Below, one piece after another: positions 8,598 through 17,074 of a stretch of DNA of 64,000 nucleotides. The notes beneath the pieces are model-generated. The model worked only from the letters and a program-made list of their open reading frames with translations. It had not been told where the DNA came from and made no database searches. Position numbers and translations under genes: made by a program. Within the stretch, counting starts at the first letter, position 1. Each line of letters opens with the position of its first letter. Source of the DNA: Collinsella sp. (GTDB taxonomy: Bacteria; Actinomycetota; Coriobacteriia; Coriobacteriales; Coriobacteriaceae); the NCBI GenBank assembly GCA_019414025.1, contig DXMU01000015.1, positions 50,157-114,156 on the forward strand, written 5' to 3'.

Positions 8598-8690
8598 GAG
8601 TGGTCTCCTTGTCTCTATAGCAATGCCGCGCCGAGGGCGACGAGGGCCTCCGCCTCTCCCCTCTCAATCAACGGCAGTCTTATACTTCGA

Positions 8691-8743
8691 CGTTTTCCCA
8701 GATAAAACCTGCCAAAATAAACCTGTCCCTTTTTGGCAGGTTA
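8691..8743. repeat. Dispersed palindromic repeat, family B copy 1
   Basis: A 53-bp unit containing AAAACCTGCCAAAA and TTTTTGGCAGGTT as inverted arms around AACCTGTCCC. It is near-identical to copies at 34612 and 39487 (reversed). Its final TTA (8741-8743) is the complement of the TAA stop codon of rph. Confidence 0.9.
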
Positions 8744-9466
8744 GGCGATGGCTTGGCGCTGAAGCTCGATGAGCTCGGCGATGCCTTTGTCGCCCAAGTC
8801 GAGCAGGGCGTTGAGGCGCTTACGGTCAAAGGGCGCCTGCTCGCCAGTGCCCTGGAGCTCGATCATCTCACCGGTGTCGGTGGCGACGAGGTTCATGTCG
8901 ACTTCGGCATGGCTGTCCTCGGAATAATCGAGGTCAAGCAGCGTATTGCCGTCGACAACGCCCATGGAGATTGCAGCCACCTGGCCGGTAAGCGGGATGC
9001 GCTCGATCTTGCCCGCCTCGACCCACATGGCGAGGGCGTCGTGCAGCGCCACCCAGGCGCCGGTAATGCTCGCCGTACGCGTGCCGCCATCGGCCTGAAT
9101 CACATCGCAGTCGACGGTAATGGTATACTCGCCGAGCGCCTTCATGTTGACGACGGTACGCAGACTGCGGCCGATAAGCCTCTCGATCTCCATGGAGCGG
9201 CCCTTGCGGTTGGCATGCTCGCGCTTGCAGCGTTTACCGGTCGAGGCCGGCAGCATCGCATATTCCGCCGTTACCCAGCCGGCCTTGGCGCCCTTGCGCC
9301 AACCCGGCACACCCTCCTCGATGGTGGCGGCGCACAGTACGCGCGTGTCGCCAAACTCCGCCAGGCACGAGCCGTGGGCGTGCTTCATGACGCCACGGGT
9401 GAGCTTAACGGGACGCAACTCGTTGGCGGCGCGGCCGTTGGCGCGGTTGACCTGCATGTACTCCAT
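8741..9466 (-). CDS. rph: Ribonuclease PH
   Basis: Phosphorolytic 3' exonuclease that trims tRNA precursors. The 241 residues match the family: NELRPVKLTRG at the N-terminus, GDTRVLCAAT, IGRSLRTVVNM and DCDVIQADGGTRTASITGA. The loop ASTGKRCKREHANRKGR is somewhat divergent from the usual arginine-rich version. The ATG at 9466 has AAAGGA upstream. The stop codon coincides with the edge of a family B repeat. Confidence 0.95.
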   Translation of the reverse strand: MEYMQVNRANGRAANELRPVKLTRGVMKHAHGSCLAEFGDTRVLCAATIEEGVPGWRKGAKAGWVTAEYAMLPASTGKRCKREHANRKGRSMEIERLIGRSLRTVVNMKALGEYTITVDCDVIQADGGTRTASITGAWVALHDALAMWVEAGKIERIPLTGQVAAISMGVVDGNTLLDLDYSEDSHAEVDMNLVATDTGEMIELQGTGEQAPFDRKRLNALLDLGDKGIAELIELQRQAIA

Positions 9467-9520
9467 AGAAAGATCCTTTCGGCAAAAGATGTGGCGAAGG
9501 CTTTGGCGGCTGCCTTACAT

Positions 9521-10405
9521 CTATTTCAGCTCATCGATATCGATATGTTCGATGCTCTTGAGCGGCTGACCAAAGATAAAGCTGCCCGCCACCGCAAACT
9601 CGGCAATGTTATCGGCCGTCGTGGCAAAACGATGCTGCGGCTCGGCGGCGTCACCCGCCAGCTGCTCGCGGCGCGTGAGGATATCGGTCAGCTCTCGTGT
9701 GGTCTCCTCGGCGGAACTCACGACGCGCACCCCAGACCCCAGCGCATGGCGGATAGGTCCCACCAACAGCGGAAAATGCGTACAGCCGAGCACCACGGTA
9801 TCGATACCGTGGTCGCGCAGCGGCTCAACCGTGGCACCCACCAGCGCACGCACGGCAGGCGTATCGAAGATGTCCTCGTTCTCAAGCCACTGTTCCTGCA
9901 GATGTGCACCCGAGGCGAGCTCGTGTTCGACAACCTCGACAAAGCTCGAGGCAGGACAACCGTATACATCGACGCCGGCATCTAGATCCTGGATGGCGCG
10001 CGTGTAGGCGCCCGAGCGAATGGTGAGGTTGGTGGCGAGCACGCCCACCCGGCGCGTGCGAGTGCTGTTGATTGCCGCGCGTGCGCCCGGTGCGATCACG
10101 CCGATGACGGGAACATCGAGCACCTGCTGGGCCAGACGCAAGGCCGCGGCGGTCGCCGTGTTGCAGGCGATGACCATAATCTTGACGTCGTGCTTCGACA
10201 GCCAACGGCCCGCCTGCAACGCAAACGAGCGCACCTCATCCTCGGTGCGCGTGCCGTAGGGGCAGCGTTTGGTGTCGCCGAAGTAGTAGACGGACTCATG
10301 CGGCAGCGCCGTCGCAATCGCGCGCGCAACCGTCAGACCGCCCAAACCAGAATCGAACACGCCAATCGGGCGCGTGTCGCCTGCCGGATTCTCGATATCG
10401 GACAT
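9521..10405 (-). CDS. murI: Glutamate racemase
   Basis: Makes D-glutamate for peptidoglycan. The 294 residues carry GVFDSGLGGLTVAR, YFGDTKRCPYGTR, the first catalytic cysteine in VIACNTATAAALR, and the second in VLGCTHFPLLVGPI. The N-terminal extension of about 12 residues is variable. The ATG at 10405 has GTGAGG just upstream. It lies upstream of rph in the same direction, and murE is three genes away. Confidence 0.96.
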   Translation of the reverse strand: MSDIENPAGDTRPIGVFDSGLGGLTVARAIATALPHESVYYFGDTKRCPYGTRTEDEVRSFALQAGRWLSKHDVKIMVIACNTATAAALRLAQQVLDVPVIGVIAPGARAAINSTRTRRVGVLATNLTIRSGAYTRAIQDLDAGVDVYGCPASSFVEVVEHELASGAHLQEQWLENEDIFDTPAVRALVGATVEPLRDHGIDTVVLGCTHFPLLVGPIRHALGSGVRVVSSAEETTRELTDILTRREQLAGDAAEPQHRFATTADNIAEFAVAGSFIFGQPLKSIEHIDIDELK

Positions 10406-10456
10406 TACCTCACCAGTCTCTCTCGAAAAGACATGTCCAAGTGCGGCGACGCCGCG

Positions 10457-11368
10457 CTACGAACGCGCCGCGACCAGCAGCTCTGCCGTCGCCGCCCAAC
10501 CGTCGACAATTTTGCCGCGCGTAACGAAAGCGTTCTCGCAAGCAGCCAGGAACTCGGGCGCGCCGGCGCTCGTCAGGCCATTCTCGACCAGGCAGAACGT
10601 GCCCACGTGATCGGCCATGTAGAAGTCGGACTCGGAGTCGCCGAGCGCGAGCGTCTCCTCGCGCTCGATCCCCAGGTGCTCGCAGAAGCGCGCAATGGCG
10701 ACGCCTTTGTTGAGACCCGCGGGGTTGATGTTGAACGCGCGACCGTCCTCGACGCGATCGAGCTCGAGCGTCGTCGGCTTGGACAGATGCGTCAGGTGAC
10801 CGTTACAGGCCCACACCAGGCCGCAGCCGGCCTCGTCGAGGATGGCCTGCGCCTCGTCATCGGGGATGTCGCCGCGCATGCCGACGGTGACCTCGCGGTA
10901 CTTGTAGCCGGTCGACATGTCGTTGTGATACTCGATCTTGTGCGGCCAGCGGGCGAGGATCTTCTCGCACACGCCGGTCTGCTCGATCACCTGGTGCGGC
11001 GTGAGACCGCAAGAGGGGTCGTAGAGCATGTCGCCGGTCAGATACTCCCAATCGTTGGCCTTGAGATCGTACATGACCAGGCCACCCATCTCACCGATGT
11101 AGGAGTTGAGGCCGAGCACGCGCGCGTCCTCGTGGATCATGGTGCGGTTGCGGCCCGAGGTGGGAACCACCTGAATACCAGCGCGGGCAAGTGCCACGAC
11201 GGCCTCGACGAGTTTGGTCGAGGGGTTGCCGTCGTTGTCGCGCAGCACGCACGAGCCGGGCGCGAGCATGGTGGCGTCCAGGTCGGTAAAGACGCACTTG
11301 ACCTTGGCCAAGCGCTCGCGCATCTCGCCCGAAAGCTCGGCAACGGTCGGCAGGGTGTTGTGGGACAT
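10457..11368 (-). CDS. HAD-superfamily (type IIB) hydrolase
   Basis: Predicted sugar- or nucleotide-phosphate phosphatase of 303 residues. The nucleophile motif is KCVFTDLDATML (D-x-D), motif II is PTSGRNRTM, and the C-terminal motif GDSESDFYMADHVG supplies the Mg-binding acidic pair. The cap between about 100 and 230 is of the IIB type. The start at 11368 (MSHNTLPTV) is chosen because GGAG lies 5 nt upstream; a longer frame lacks a site. The substrate cannot be told. It sits between murI and murE. Confidence 0.85.
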   Translation of the reverse strand: MSHNTLPTVAELSGEMRERLAKVKCVFTDLDATMLAPGSCVLRDNDGNPSTKLVEAVVALARAGIQVVPTSGRNRTMIHEDARVLGLNSYIGEMGGLVMYDLKANDWEYLTGDMLYDPSCGLTPHQVIEQTGVCEKILARWPHKIEYHNDMSTGYKYREVTVGMRGDIPDDEAQAILDEAGCGLVWACNGHLTHLSKPTTLELDRVEDGRAFNINPAGLNKGVAIARFCEHLGIEREETLALGDSESDFYMADHVGTFCLVENGLTSAGAPEFLAACENAFVTRGKIVDGWAATAELLVAARS

Positions 11369-11475
11369 GGTTACTCCGTTTACGTAGAAGGGTTTGGACT
11401 TGGACGGCATGTTTTGATTGAGGGAACACGCTTATGGCGACAGCGCACTCAGGGCGCCGCCGCCATCATGGTTCA

Positions 11476-13038
11476 TTAGTCAAACTGGGTAACATCGATC
11501 AGGCGATTGGCCAGCGAAAGGTCGCTCTCGATGGGCACGAACTCGTCGCCCACGTGCATGAGCTCCTCGTCACCCTTTGCCAGCAGCAAGACAATGGTGG
11601 GGGCATCGGGGTTGACGTACTCCTCGCGCGCCGCCTTGAACGCCGCATGCACAGCGGCTTCGCGGTCGAGGATGATCTTGTTCGGCGTATCGTCGGGAAC
11701 ATGCTCGGCAAGCTCGCGACAGACCTTCATCGGGTCCTCGTGAGCCGGGTCCTCGTTGGCAAAGATCATCAGGTCGGAATATGGTGCGGCCTCGCGCGGA
11801 AGCTGCTCGCGGCGCTCCTGCGCCTTGCCGCCGGCAGCGCCAAACACTGCAATGACTGGACTAGTGGGAAACGCGCGCTTGACCGACGAGAAAAGCGACC
11901 GGAACGAAAGCTGGTTGTGAGCGTAGTCAACGACGCAGATCACGCGGCCGTCCTTCGACTCCACGACCTCCATACGGCCCGGCACACGCAGTTTGGAGAG
12001 GCCCTTCTTGATAGCCTCGATACCGATGCCGATCTCGCGCGCAGCGGCGATAGCGACCAGCGCGTTTTCCACGTTAAAGTCGCCCGCGATGCCCAGCAGG
12101 ACCTTCTCCCCCGCCTCGGACTCGTCGGCACACAGGCCATGCAGGTTAAACTCGATGTTAAAGCCGACCATGCGCACATCGCTCGCCCACAGGCTTGCCT
12201 CGGGATGCTCGACGCCAACGGTCACCAAGCGCTCGGCCGTCGACGCTGCCTCCAACACACGGTCAACCTCTTCGGTGCCCAGATTCACCACGGCGGTCTT
12301 TGCCTGGTCAAAGATCCTGAGTTTGCTCTCAAAATAATCCTCAAACGTGGGGTGTTCGATCGGCGAGATGTGGTCACGGCCGATGTTGAGGAAGCACGCC
12401 ACGTCAAACGGCAGATTCTCGACGCGTTGGTACTTGAGCGCCTGGCTCGAGACCTCCATGACCATGGACTGGCGACCTGACGTGCGGCAGTTGGCGATAT
12501 GGCGCCAGACCTCTGGGGCCTCGGGCGTAGTATTGGTGCTCTCGTAGCACTCGATGCCATCGTCGGTACTCACCGAGCCGATCATGCCGCAGGACTCGCC
12601 CGCCGCTTTGATAATCGACTGGAGCATAAAAGCGGCCGTGGTCTTTCCCTTGGTACCGGTGATGCCCACGATCTTGACGTCGTGGTCGGGACGGTCGTAG
12701 ACCTCCGGCGGCAACAGGGCCATGGCCGTGCGAACGCTATCAACAACCAGCATCGCAGCACCGCTCTCCTGCGCCAGCGGCTCCAGAGACTCGACCAGCG
12801 ACTCCTCGCACACAAATGCGACGGCGCCCGCATCGAGCGCCATGCTCAAAAACGCGGGCTTAAAGGCAGCGCCTTTGCAAAAGAACACGTCACCTGCCGA
12901 GACCGCGCGCGAATCAAACGAGCAGCCGGTCACGGCACGCTCGTCAACCTGCTCTGATGCGCGCAGCTCGCCGCACACATCGAGAAGCTTGGCAAGCGTA
13001 TCGACCGTGGTCACGGTCGCGGAATCCGAATGGTGCAT
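11476..13038 (-). CDS. murE: UDP-N-acetylmuramyl tripeptide synthetase (MurE ligase)
   Basis: Adds the third, diamino residue to UDP-MurNAc-L-Ala-D-Glu. The 520 residues carry the P-loop GTKGKTTAAFML (about 129-140), NTTPEAPEVW and ATP-site DYAHNQLSFRS. The substrate loop near residue 422 reads NEDPAHEDP, so the arginine of the DNPR motif that recognises meso-DAP is absent; L-lysine or L-ornithine is more likely (inference). The ATG at 13038 has AAAGGTG 4-5 nt upstream. Confidence 0.93.
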   Translation of the reverse strand: MHHSDSATVTTVDTLAKLLDVCGELRASEQVDERAVTGCSFDSRAVSAGDVFFCKGAAFKPAFLSMALDAGAVAFVCEESLVESLEPLAQESGAAMLVVDSVRTAMALLPPEVYDRPDHDVKIVGITGTKGKTTAAFMLQSIIKAAGESCGMIGSVSTDDGIECYESTNTTPEAPEVWRHIANCRTSGRQSMVMEVSSQALKYQRVENLPFDVACFLNIGRDHISPIEHPTFEDYFESKLRIFDQAKTAVVNLGTEEVDRVLEAASTAERLVTVGVEHPEASLWASDVRMVGFNIEFNLHGLCADESEAGEKVLLGIAGDFNVENALVAIAAAREIGIGIEAIKKGLSKLRVPGRMEVVESKDGRVICVVDYAHNQLSFRSLFSSVKRAFPTSPVIAVFGAAGGKAQERREQLPREAAPYSDLMIFANEDPAHEDPMKVCRELAEHVPDDTPNKIILDREAAVHAAFKAAREEYVNPDAPTIVLLLAKGDEELMHVGDEFVPIESDLSLANRLIDVTQFD

Positions 13039-13100
13039 CTTTCACCTTTCTCAGCCATTTGGCAGGGACGGTTTTTATAGTAACTGAAACGCACCCACGC

Positions 13101-13125
13101 AAAAACGGCTCCCGGAGGAGCCGTT
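13101..13125 (-). terminator. Terminator of asnB
   Basis: Minus strand stem AACGGCTCC/GGAGCCGTT followed by TTT, 26 nt after the asnB stop. Confidence 0.85.
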
Positions 13126-13150
13126 ACGCGCAGGCGTTCGTAAGCCGAGG

Positions 13151-15031
13151 CTAGGCAGCCTGAACAGCGGGCTGGTCCTCGTCGATAAAGAAGCGCTTGT
13201 ACCACACCAGGAACACGAGCGGCGTATAGATCTTGCGCTGGAAATCGCCCTTGCCCGCAAAGTGCAGATCGAGCAGGTGCATGAGCTCGTCGGTATCGAA
13301 GAACTCGCTTGCCCACGGCGCGGTGAAGTACTCCTTGACATAGTCGTACCACTTTTGCTCGCGCAGCCAGTAGACAATCGGCACCGGGAAGCCCACCTTG
13401 GGACGGGTGGCCCACTCATCGGGCAGCGACTTGTTGGCAGCGTGGCGGAGTACTTGTTTGTTGCCGTTCTCGTTGATGCGGTAGCGGTCGGGAATGTGCT
13501 CGGCGAACTCCATGACTTTGCGGTCCAGGAAGGGCACGCGCAGCTCCAGCGAGTGCGCCATGCACATCTTGTCGGCCTTGAGCAGAATGTCGCCCGGGAG
13601 CCACATGTTCATGTCCAGGTACTGCTTCTTGACCAGCTCGGGCTGACCCTTCACGCGCGCATAGATGGGAGCGGCAAGCTCGAAGGCGCCATCGCCGGTG
13701 TTGTACTCGGGCTTGAGCACGCCGTCGACCTCGCGCTCCGGCCATACCAGAGCCTGTCCCAGGAACGACTTCTCGGGGATCTCGGCACCCTTGACCAGGA
13801 AGTTATATCCCTTGAAGTACGGCATATGCAGCGCCAGGTTACCGAGCGCGCGACGGATGGGCAGCGGCACCATCTTTTTGTACTTGCGGACTGGGACCGT
13901 GTCCTCGTAGTAGGCGTAGCCGCCAAAGAGCTCGTCGGCGCCTTCGCCCGAAAGCACGACGGTGACGTCCTTGCGGGCCATCTCGGCCAAGAACCACAGC
14001 GGCACGGAAGACAGGTTGGACTGCGGCTCGTCCATGTGATACTGGATGTCCTCGAGCGCACCGAAGAACTCGTCGGCGGTAATCATCTTGCGGACATTCT
14101 CGACGCCGAGCTTATCGGAAAGTTCCTTGGCGTAGTTAGTCTCGTTGAAATTCTTGTAATCGAAGCCCACCGAGAAGGTCTTGTCGGGCATGAGGCAAGC
14201 GGCGATGTAGCTGGAGTCGACGCCGCCGGAGAGGAACGACGCGACCTTGACGTCGGCGATGCGATGGGCCTCGACGCTCTCGTGCACGACCTCGTCCAGC
14301 TCGTCGACGTACTCCTCGAACGGCTTCTCGACGGCAGAGTAATCGCAATCCCAGTAGCGCTCGATGTTCATCTTGCCGGTCGGGATATCGACGGTAAAGT
14401 AGTGCGCCGGCGGCAGCTTGTAGACACCCTCGAAGAAGGTCTCCTCAGTCGCCGAATACTGCAGCGTCATGTACGGACGCAGGGCCTTTTTGTTGACCGC
14501 CTTGTGGAAGTGCGGGTAGTCCAGGAAGCTCTTGATCTCGGAACCAAAGAGCACGCCCGGAGCGCCGTCGCCCGCATCGGCCATGGGATAGTAGTAGAGC
14601 GGCTTGATGCCAAAGATATCGCGGGCGCCAAAAAGCTTGTTCTTCTTCTTGTCCCAGATGACGAAGGCGTACATACCGCGCAGGCGATCAAGTACTGCCT
14701 CGCCCCACTCCTCATAGCCGTGCAGGAGGCTCTCGGTGTCGGCGCCGCAGTGGAACTTATAGCCCTTGGCCTCGAGCTCGGAACGGAGTTCTTGGAAGTT
14801 GTAGATCTCGCCGTTGAAGACGATAACGACGCTGCCGTCCTCATTGGCCATGGGCTGAGCGCCGGCCTCGGTCAGGTCGAGGATCGACAGGCGGCGGAAG
14901 CCGAGGGCAACGCGGCCGTCGATAAACTGACCGCCCATGTCGGGACCGCGATGGACGATGCGGTCCATCATCTTGGTGAGCACCTCGGATTGGTTATCCG
15001 TCCCACCGACAAAACCGACAAAACCGCACAT
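13151..15031 (-). CDS. asnB: Asparagine synthase (glutamine-hydrolysing)
   Basis: Converts aspartate, glutamine and ATP to asparagine. The 626 residues begin MCGFVGFVGG, so Cys2 is the glutaminase nucleophile. The class II amidotransferase half includes HRGPDMGGQ and FNGEIYNFQELR. The synthetase half has the PP-loop SFLSGGVDSSYIAA near 265-275 and LSGEGADELFGGYAYY. The ATG at 15031 has AGAGGGG upstream. Isolated between a terminator and tRNA-Val. Members of this subfamily can act in asparagine supply or in amidation of envelope molecules; the plain biosynthetic role is most likely. Confidence 0.94.
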   Translation of the reverse strand: MCGFVGFVGGTDNQSEVLTKMMDRIVHRGPDMGGQFIDGRVALGFRRLSILDLTEAGAQPMANEDGSVVIVFNGEIYNFQELRSELEAKGYKFHCGADTESLLHGYEEWGEAVLDRLRGMYAFVIWDKKKNKLFGARDIFGIKPLYYYPMADAGDGAPGVLFGSEIKSFLDYPHFHKAVNKKALRPYMTLQYSATEETFFEGVYKLPPAHYFTVDIPTGKMNIERYWDCDYSAVEKPFEEYVDELDEVVHESVEAHRIADVKVASFLSGGVDSSYIAACLMPDKTFSVGFDYKNFNETNYAKELSDKLGVENVRKMITADEFFGALEDIQYHMDEPQSNLSSVPLWFLAEMARKDVTVVLSGEGADELFGGYAYYEDTVPVRKYKKMVPLPIRRALGNLALHMPYFKGYNFLVKGAEIPEKSFLGQALVWPEREVDGVLKPEYNTGDGAFELAAPIYARVKGQPELVKKQYLDMNMWLPGDILLKADKMCMAHSLELRVPFLDRKVMEFAEHIPDRYRINENGNKQVLRHAANKSLPDEWATRPKVGFPVPIVYWLREQKWYDYVKEYFTAPWASEFFDTDELMHLLDLHFAGKGDFQRKIYTPLVFLVWYKRFFIDEDQPAVQAA

Positions 15032-15202
15032 ATACTATCCCCTCTGCTGTTGCTGGGCATCAAATCGAATCAGTAGCTTTTGAGTATACCCGAGGGCGTA
15101 AAGAGGGGCGGAATGTTCAGGCAATCTCAACTGAATCAGCTCCGCTGTGACACGCGACGGTTACCTTTAATGGATATGAGATGAATGAGGCGATTGTTTT
15201 GC

Positions 15203-15208
15203 TATACT
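15203..15208 (+). promoter_or_regulatory. -10 element of tRNA-Val promoter
   Basis: TATACT ends 10 nt before the tRNA 5' end. The -35 is unclear. Confidence 0.55.
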
Positions 15209-15218
15209 CTCTCCGCAC

Positions 15219-15294
15219 GGGCGATTGGCGCAACGGTTAGCGCAGGTGCTTTACACGCACAAGGCTGGGGGTTCGAATCCCTCATCGCCCACCA
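15219..15294 (+). tRNA. tRNA-Val (anticodon TAC)
   Basis: Acceptor GGGCGAT pairs with ATCGCCC, the anticodon loop is TTTACAC (TAC = valine), the T-loop is TTCGAAT, then discriminator A and an encoded CCA. The outermost anticodon-stem pair is a G-A mismatch. 76 nt. Confidence 0.95.
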
Positions 15295-15304
15295 CTGAAT
15301 TGTT

Positions 15305-15336
15305 AGGCCCCCAGCGATGGAGGCCTTTCCTTTTTT
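15305..15336 (+). terminator. Terminator of tRNA-Val
   Basis: AGGCC...GGCCT stem followed by TTTCC and six T residues. Confidence 0.8.
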
Positions 15337-15342
15337 CAGGCC

Positions 15343-15372
15343 CAGCGCATGGGATTCGAACCCACCAGCACG
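15343..15372 (-). pseudogene. Possible tRNA 3'-half remnant
   Basis: The minus strand reads GTGGG-TTCGAAT-CCCAT, a canonical T-arm with 7-nt T-loop, followed by GCGCTGG in the acceptor position. No anticodon arm, no complementary 5' acceptor strand and no CCA are present. Such fragments often mark integration sites of mobile elements, and the flanking sequence is AT-rich. It could also be chance similarity. Confidence 0.35.
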
Positions 15373-15720
15373 TCTGTCACAAAGGCCGTGGCCAGAAAAT
15401 GGCAAAAATGAGTACTGCTACCTTGCTTACAACATATCAAAAGATAGTATTTGCTTAAGTTACGCAACATATGTCCATTATAAGGACTAACAATTGGATC
15501 AAAATCGTACATTCATCGCCATTTCGACTAGCTATCTGGCCTTATTAGTCCAAAATTGCTGCTACCAAATCGATAACAGTACTCATATTTGATGTTTTTT
15601 GACCAGCAGGTCTCCCCGCCTTAGCAAATCTAAGGCAAAACGGGCTCCAGACCGCTGAATCATGCCACATAGGGCACGTCCGCAGTCCGGAACCCGGTCA
15701 AAGTTAAGTTATTTCGCTGT
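15373..15720. other. AT-rich intergenic scar with short repeats
   Basis: About 350 bp without a gene and visibly richer in A and T than its neighbours. It contains a 10-bp inverted pair ATGAGTACTG (15408-15417) and CAGTACTCAT (15577-15586), and the 18-mer TTACGCAACATATGTCCA (15460-15477), which recurs exactly at 46222-46239. Near argD a hairpin GCCTTAG/CTAAGGC (15618-15636) may end the arg transcript. Confidence 0.6.
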
Positions 15721-15721
15721 G

Positions 15722-17005
15722 TTAGGCCAAAACGTCCGACAGGATCTCGATCAGACTGTCCACGTCGGATTCCTCGCAGACGAGCGGCGGCAGGAAACGC
15801 AGCGTATGGGCACCCGTAGCGTTAATCACGGCACCAGCCCCCAATGCACGGGCCACAACGTCGTGTGCATCACCCGCAGTATCGTCCAGATCGCAGCCGA
15901 GCATCAAGCCGCGGCCACGCACCTCGGTCACGTTCGGCAGCTTGGCGAGCTTTGCCTCCATATAGGCGCCTACCTTGGCAGCGTGGTCGGCATAATCGCC
16001 GCGCATGAGTGCGGAGAGCGTCGCGGCACACGCCGCGATGGCCAAGCAGCTACCGCCAAAGGTCGAGCCGTGGTCGCCCGGCTTAAACACGTCGGCAATC
16101 TCCTTCTTTGCCACGACGGCACCCATGGGCACGCCATCAGCAATGCCCTTGGCAAGGCTCATGATGTCGGGTTCCACGCCATAGGTTTGGAATGTAAACG
16201 GCTTGCCGGAGCGGAAGATGCCGCACTGGACCTCGTCGGCGATAAGCACGGCGCCCACTTCGTGTGCCAGGTCGCGCGCTGCCGCCATAAACTCCTCGGT
16301 CATGGGGTGCACACCGCTCTCGCCCTGGATCGGCTCGAGCATCACGGCACAAATTTCGCTCCCCAGCTGCTTAAAGATCGCACGCAGTTCATCGATATCG
16401 TTGGGCGTGCAGGCCACAAAGCCACCCGGCAGTGGGCGGAAACTATCCTGCAGCCAATCCTGCATGGTGGCGGCAATGGTCTCGAGCGTACGGCCGTGGA
16501 AGCCGCCGCGCATGCACACGATGGTGTTGCCGCCGTTACCGGCACGCTTGGCGTACAGGCGCGCGAGCTTCATCGAGCCCTCGTTGGCCTCGGCGCCGGA
16601 GTTGGCAAAGAAGGTCTCCCACACCTGCTCGTCCGCAGCCGGGGCACCAAGAGCAGCTGCCGTGGTCTCATCGCCGGCGGCAATGGCATCGGCAAGCACG
16701 CGCGCACCATCTGCGTCGTCGTTAGCAAGCTTGGACAGCAGCGCCGCGACCTGTCCGCGCTGCTCAATGTAGAAGTAATTGGAGACATGCATGAGCTTTT
16801 TGGTCTGTGCCTCAAGTGCCGAGAGCACAGCCAGGTTGCCATGACCTAGGCTGCACACGCCGATGCCGGCAAGAAAGTCGAGGTACTCACGACCATCGTC
16901 GCCGGTGAGTTTCATGCCGTGGCCCTCGACAAACTCGACCGGAGAGCGGCCAAAGGTATGCATAACGTAATGGGATTCAAGCGATTGCTGAGCTGCAAGT
17001 GACAT
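15722..17005 (-). CDS. argD: Acetylornithine aminotransferase
   Basis: PLP enzyme converting N-acetylglutamate semialdehyde to N-acetylornithine. At 427 residues it is slightly long for ArgD. It carries FFANSGAEANEGSMKLAR, GGFHGRTLETIAATMQ, EPIQGESGVHPM, LIADEVQCGIFRSG and the Schiff-base lysine in PDIMSLAKGIADGVPMGA. It is the last gene of argC-argJ-argB-argD. The ATG at 17005 has AAAGG upstream. Class III aminotransferase paralogues exist, but the operon fixes the role. Confidence 0.95.
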   Translation of the reverse strand: MSLAAQQSLESHYVMHTFGRSPVEFVEGHGMKLTGDDGREYLDFLAGIGVCSLGHGNLAVLSALEAQTKKLMHVSNYFYIEQRGQVAALLSKLANDDADGARVLADAIAAGDETTAAALGAPAADEQVWETFFANSGAEANEGSMKLARLYAKRAGNGGNTIVCMRGGFHGRTLETIAATMQDWLQDSFRPLPGGFVACTPNDIDELRAIFKQLGSEICAVMLEPIQGESGVHPMTEEFMAAARDLAHEVGAVLIADEVQCGIFRSGKPFTFQTYGVEPDIMSLAKGIADGVPMGAVVAKKEIADVFKPGDHGSTFGGSCLAIAACAATLSALMRGDYADHAAKVGAYMEAKLAKLPNVTEVRGRGLMLGCDLDDTAGDAHDVVARALGAGAVINATGAHTLRFLPPLVCEESDVDSLIEILSDVLA

Positions 17006-17074
17006 GGGATGCCTTTCGTTGAGCGCCGGACGGCGCAGGCCTATGGGTGCAGGAATGGGGCGGCTGCGGGTCAG

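Noticed and set aside
15095..15200. T-box or other leader upstream of asnB
   Set aside because: No T-box sequence or specifier stem; only an ordinary leader is visible.
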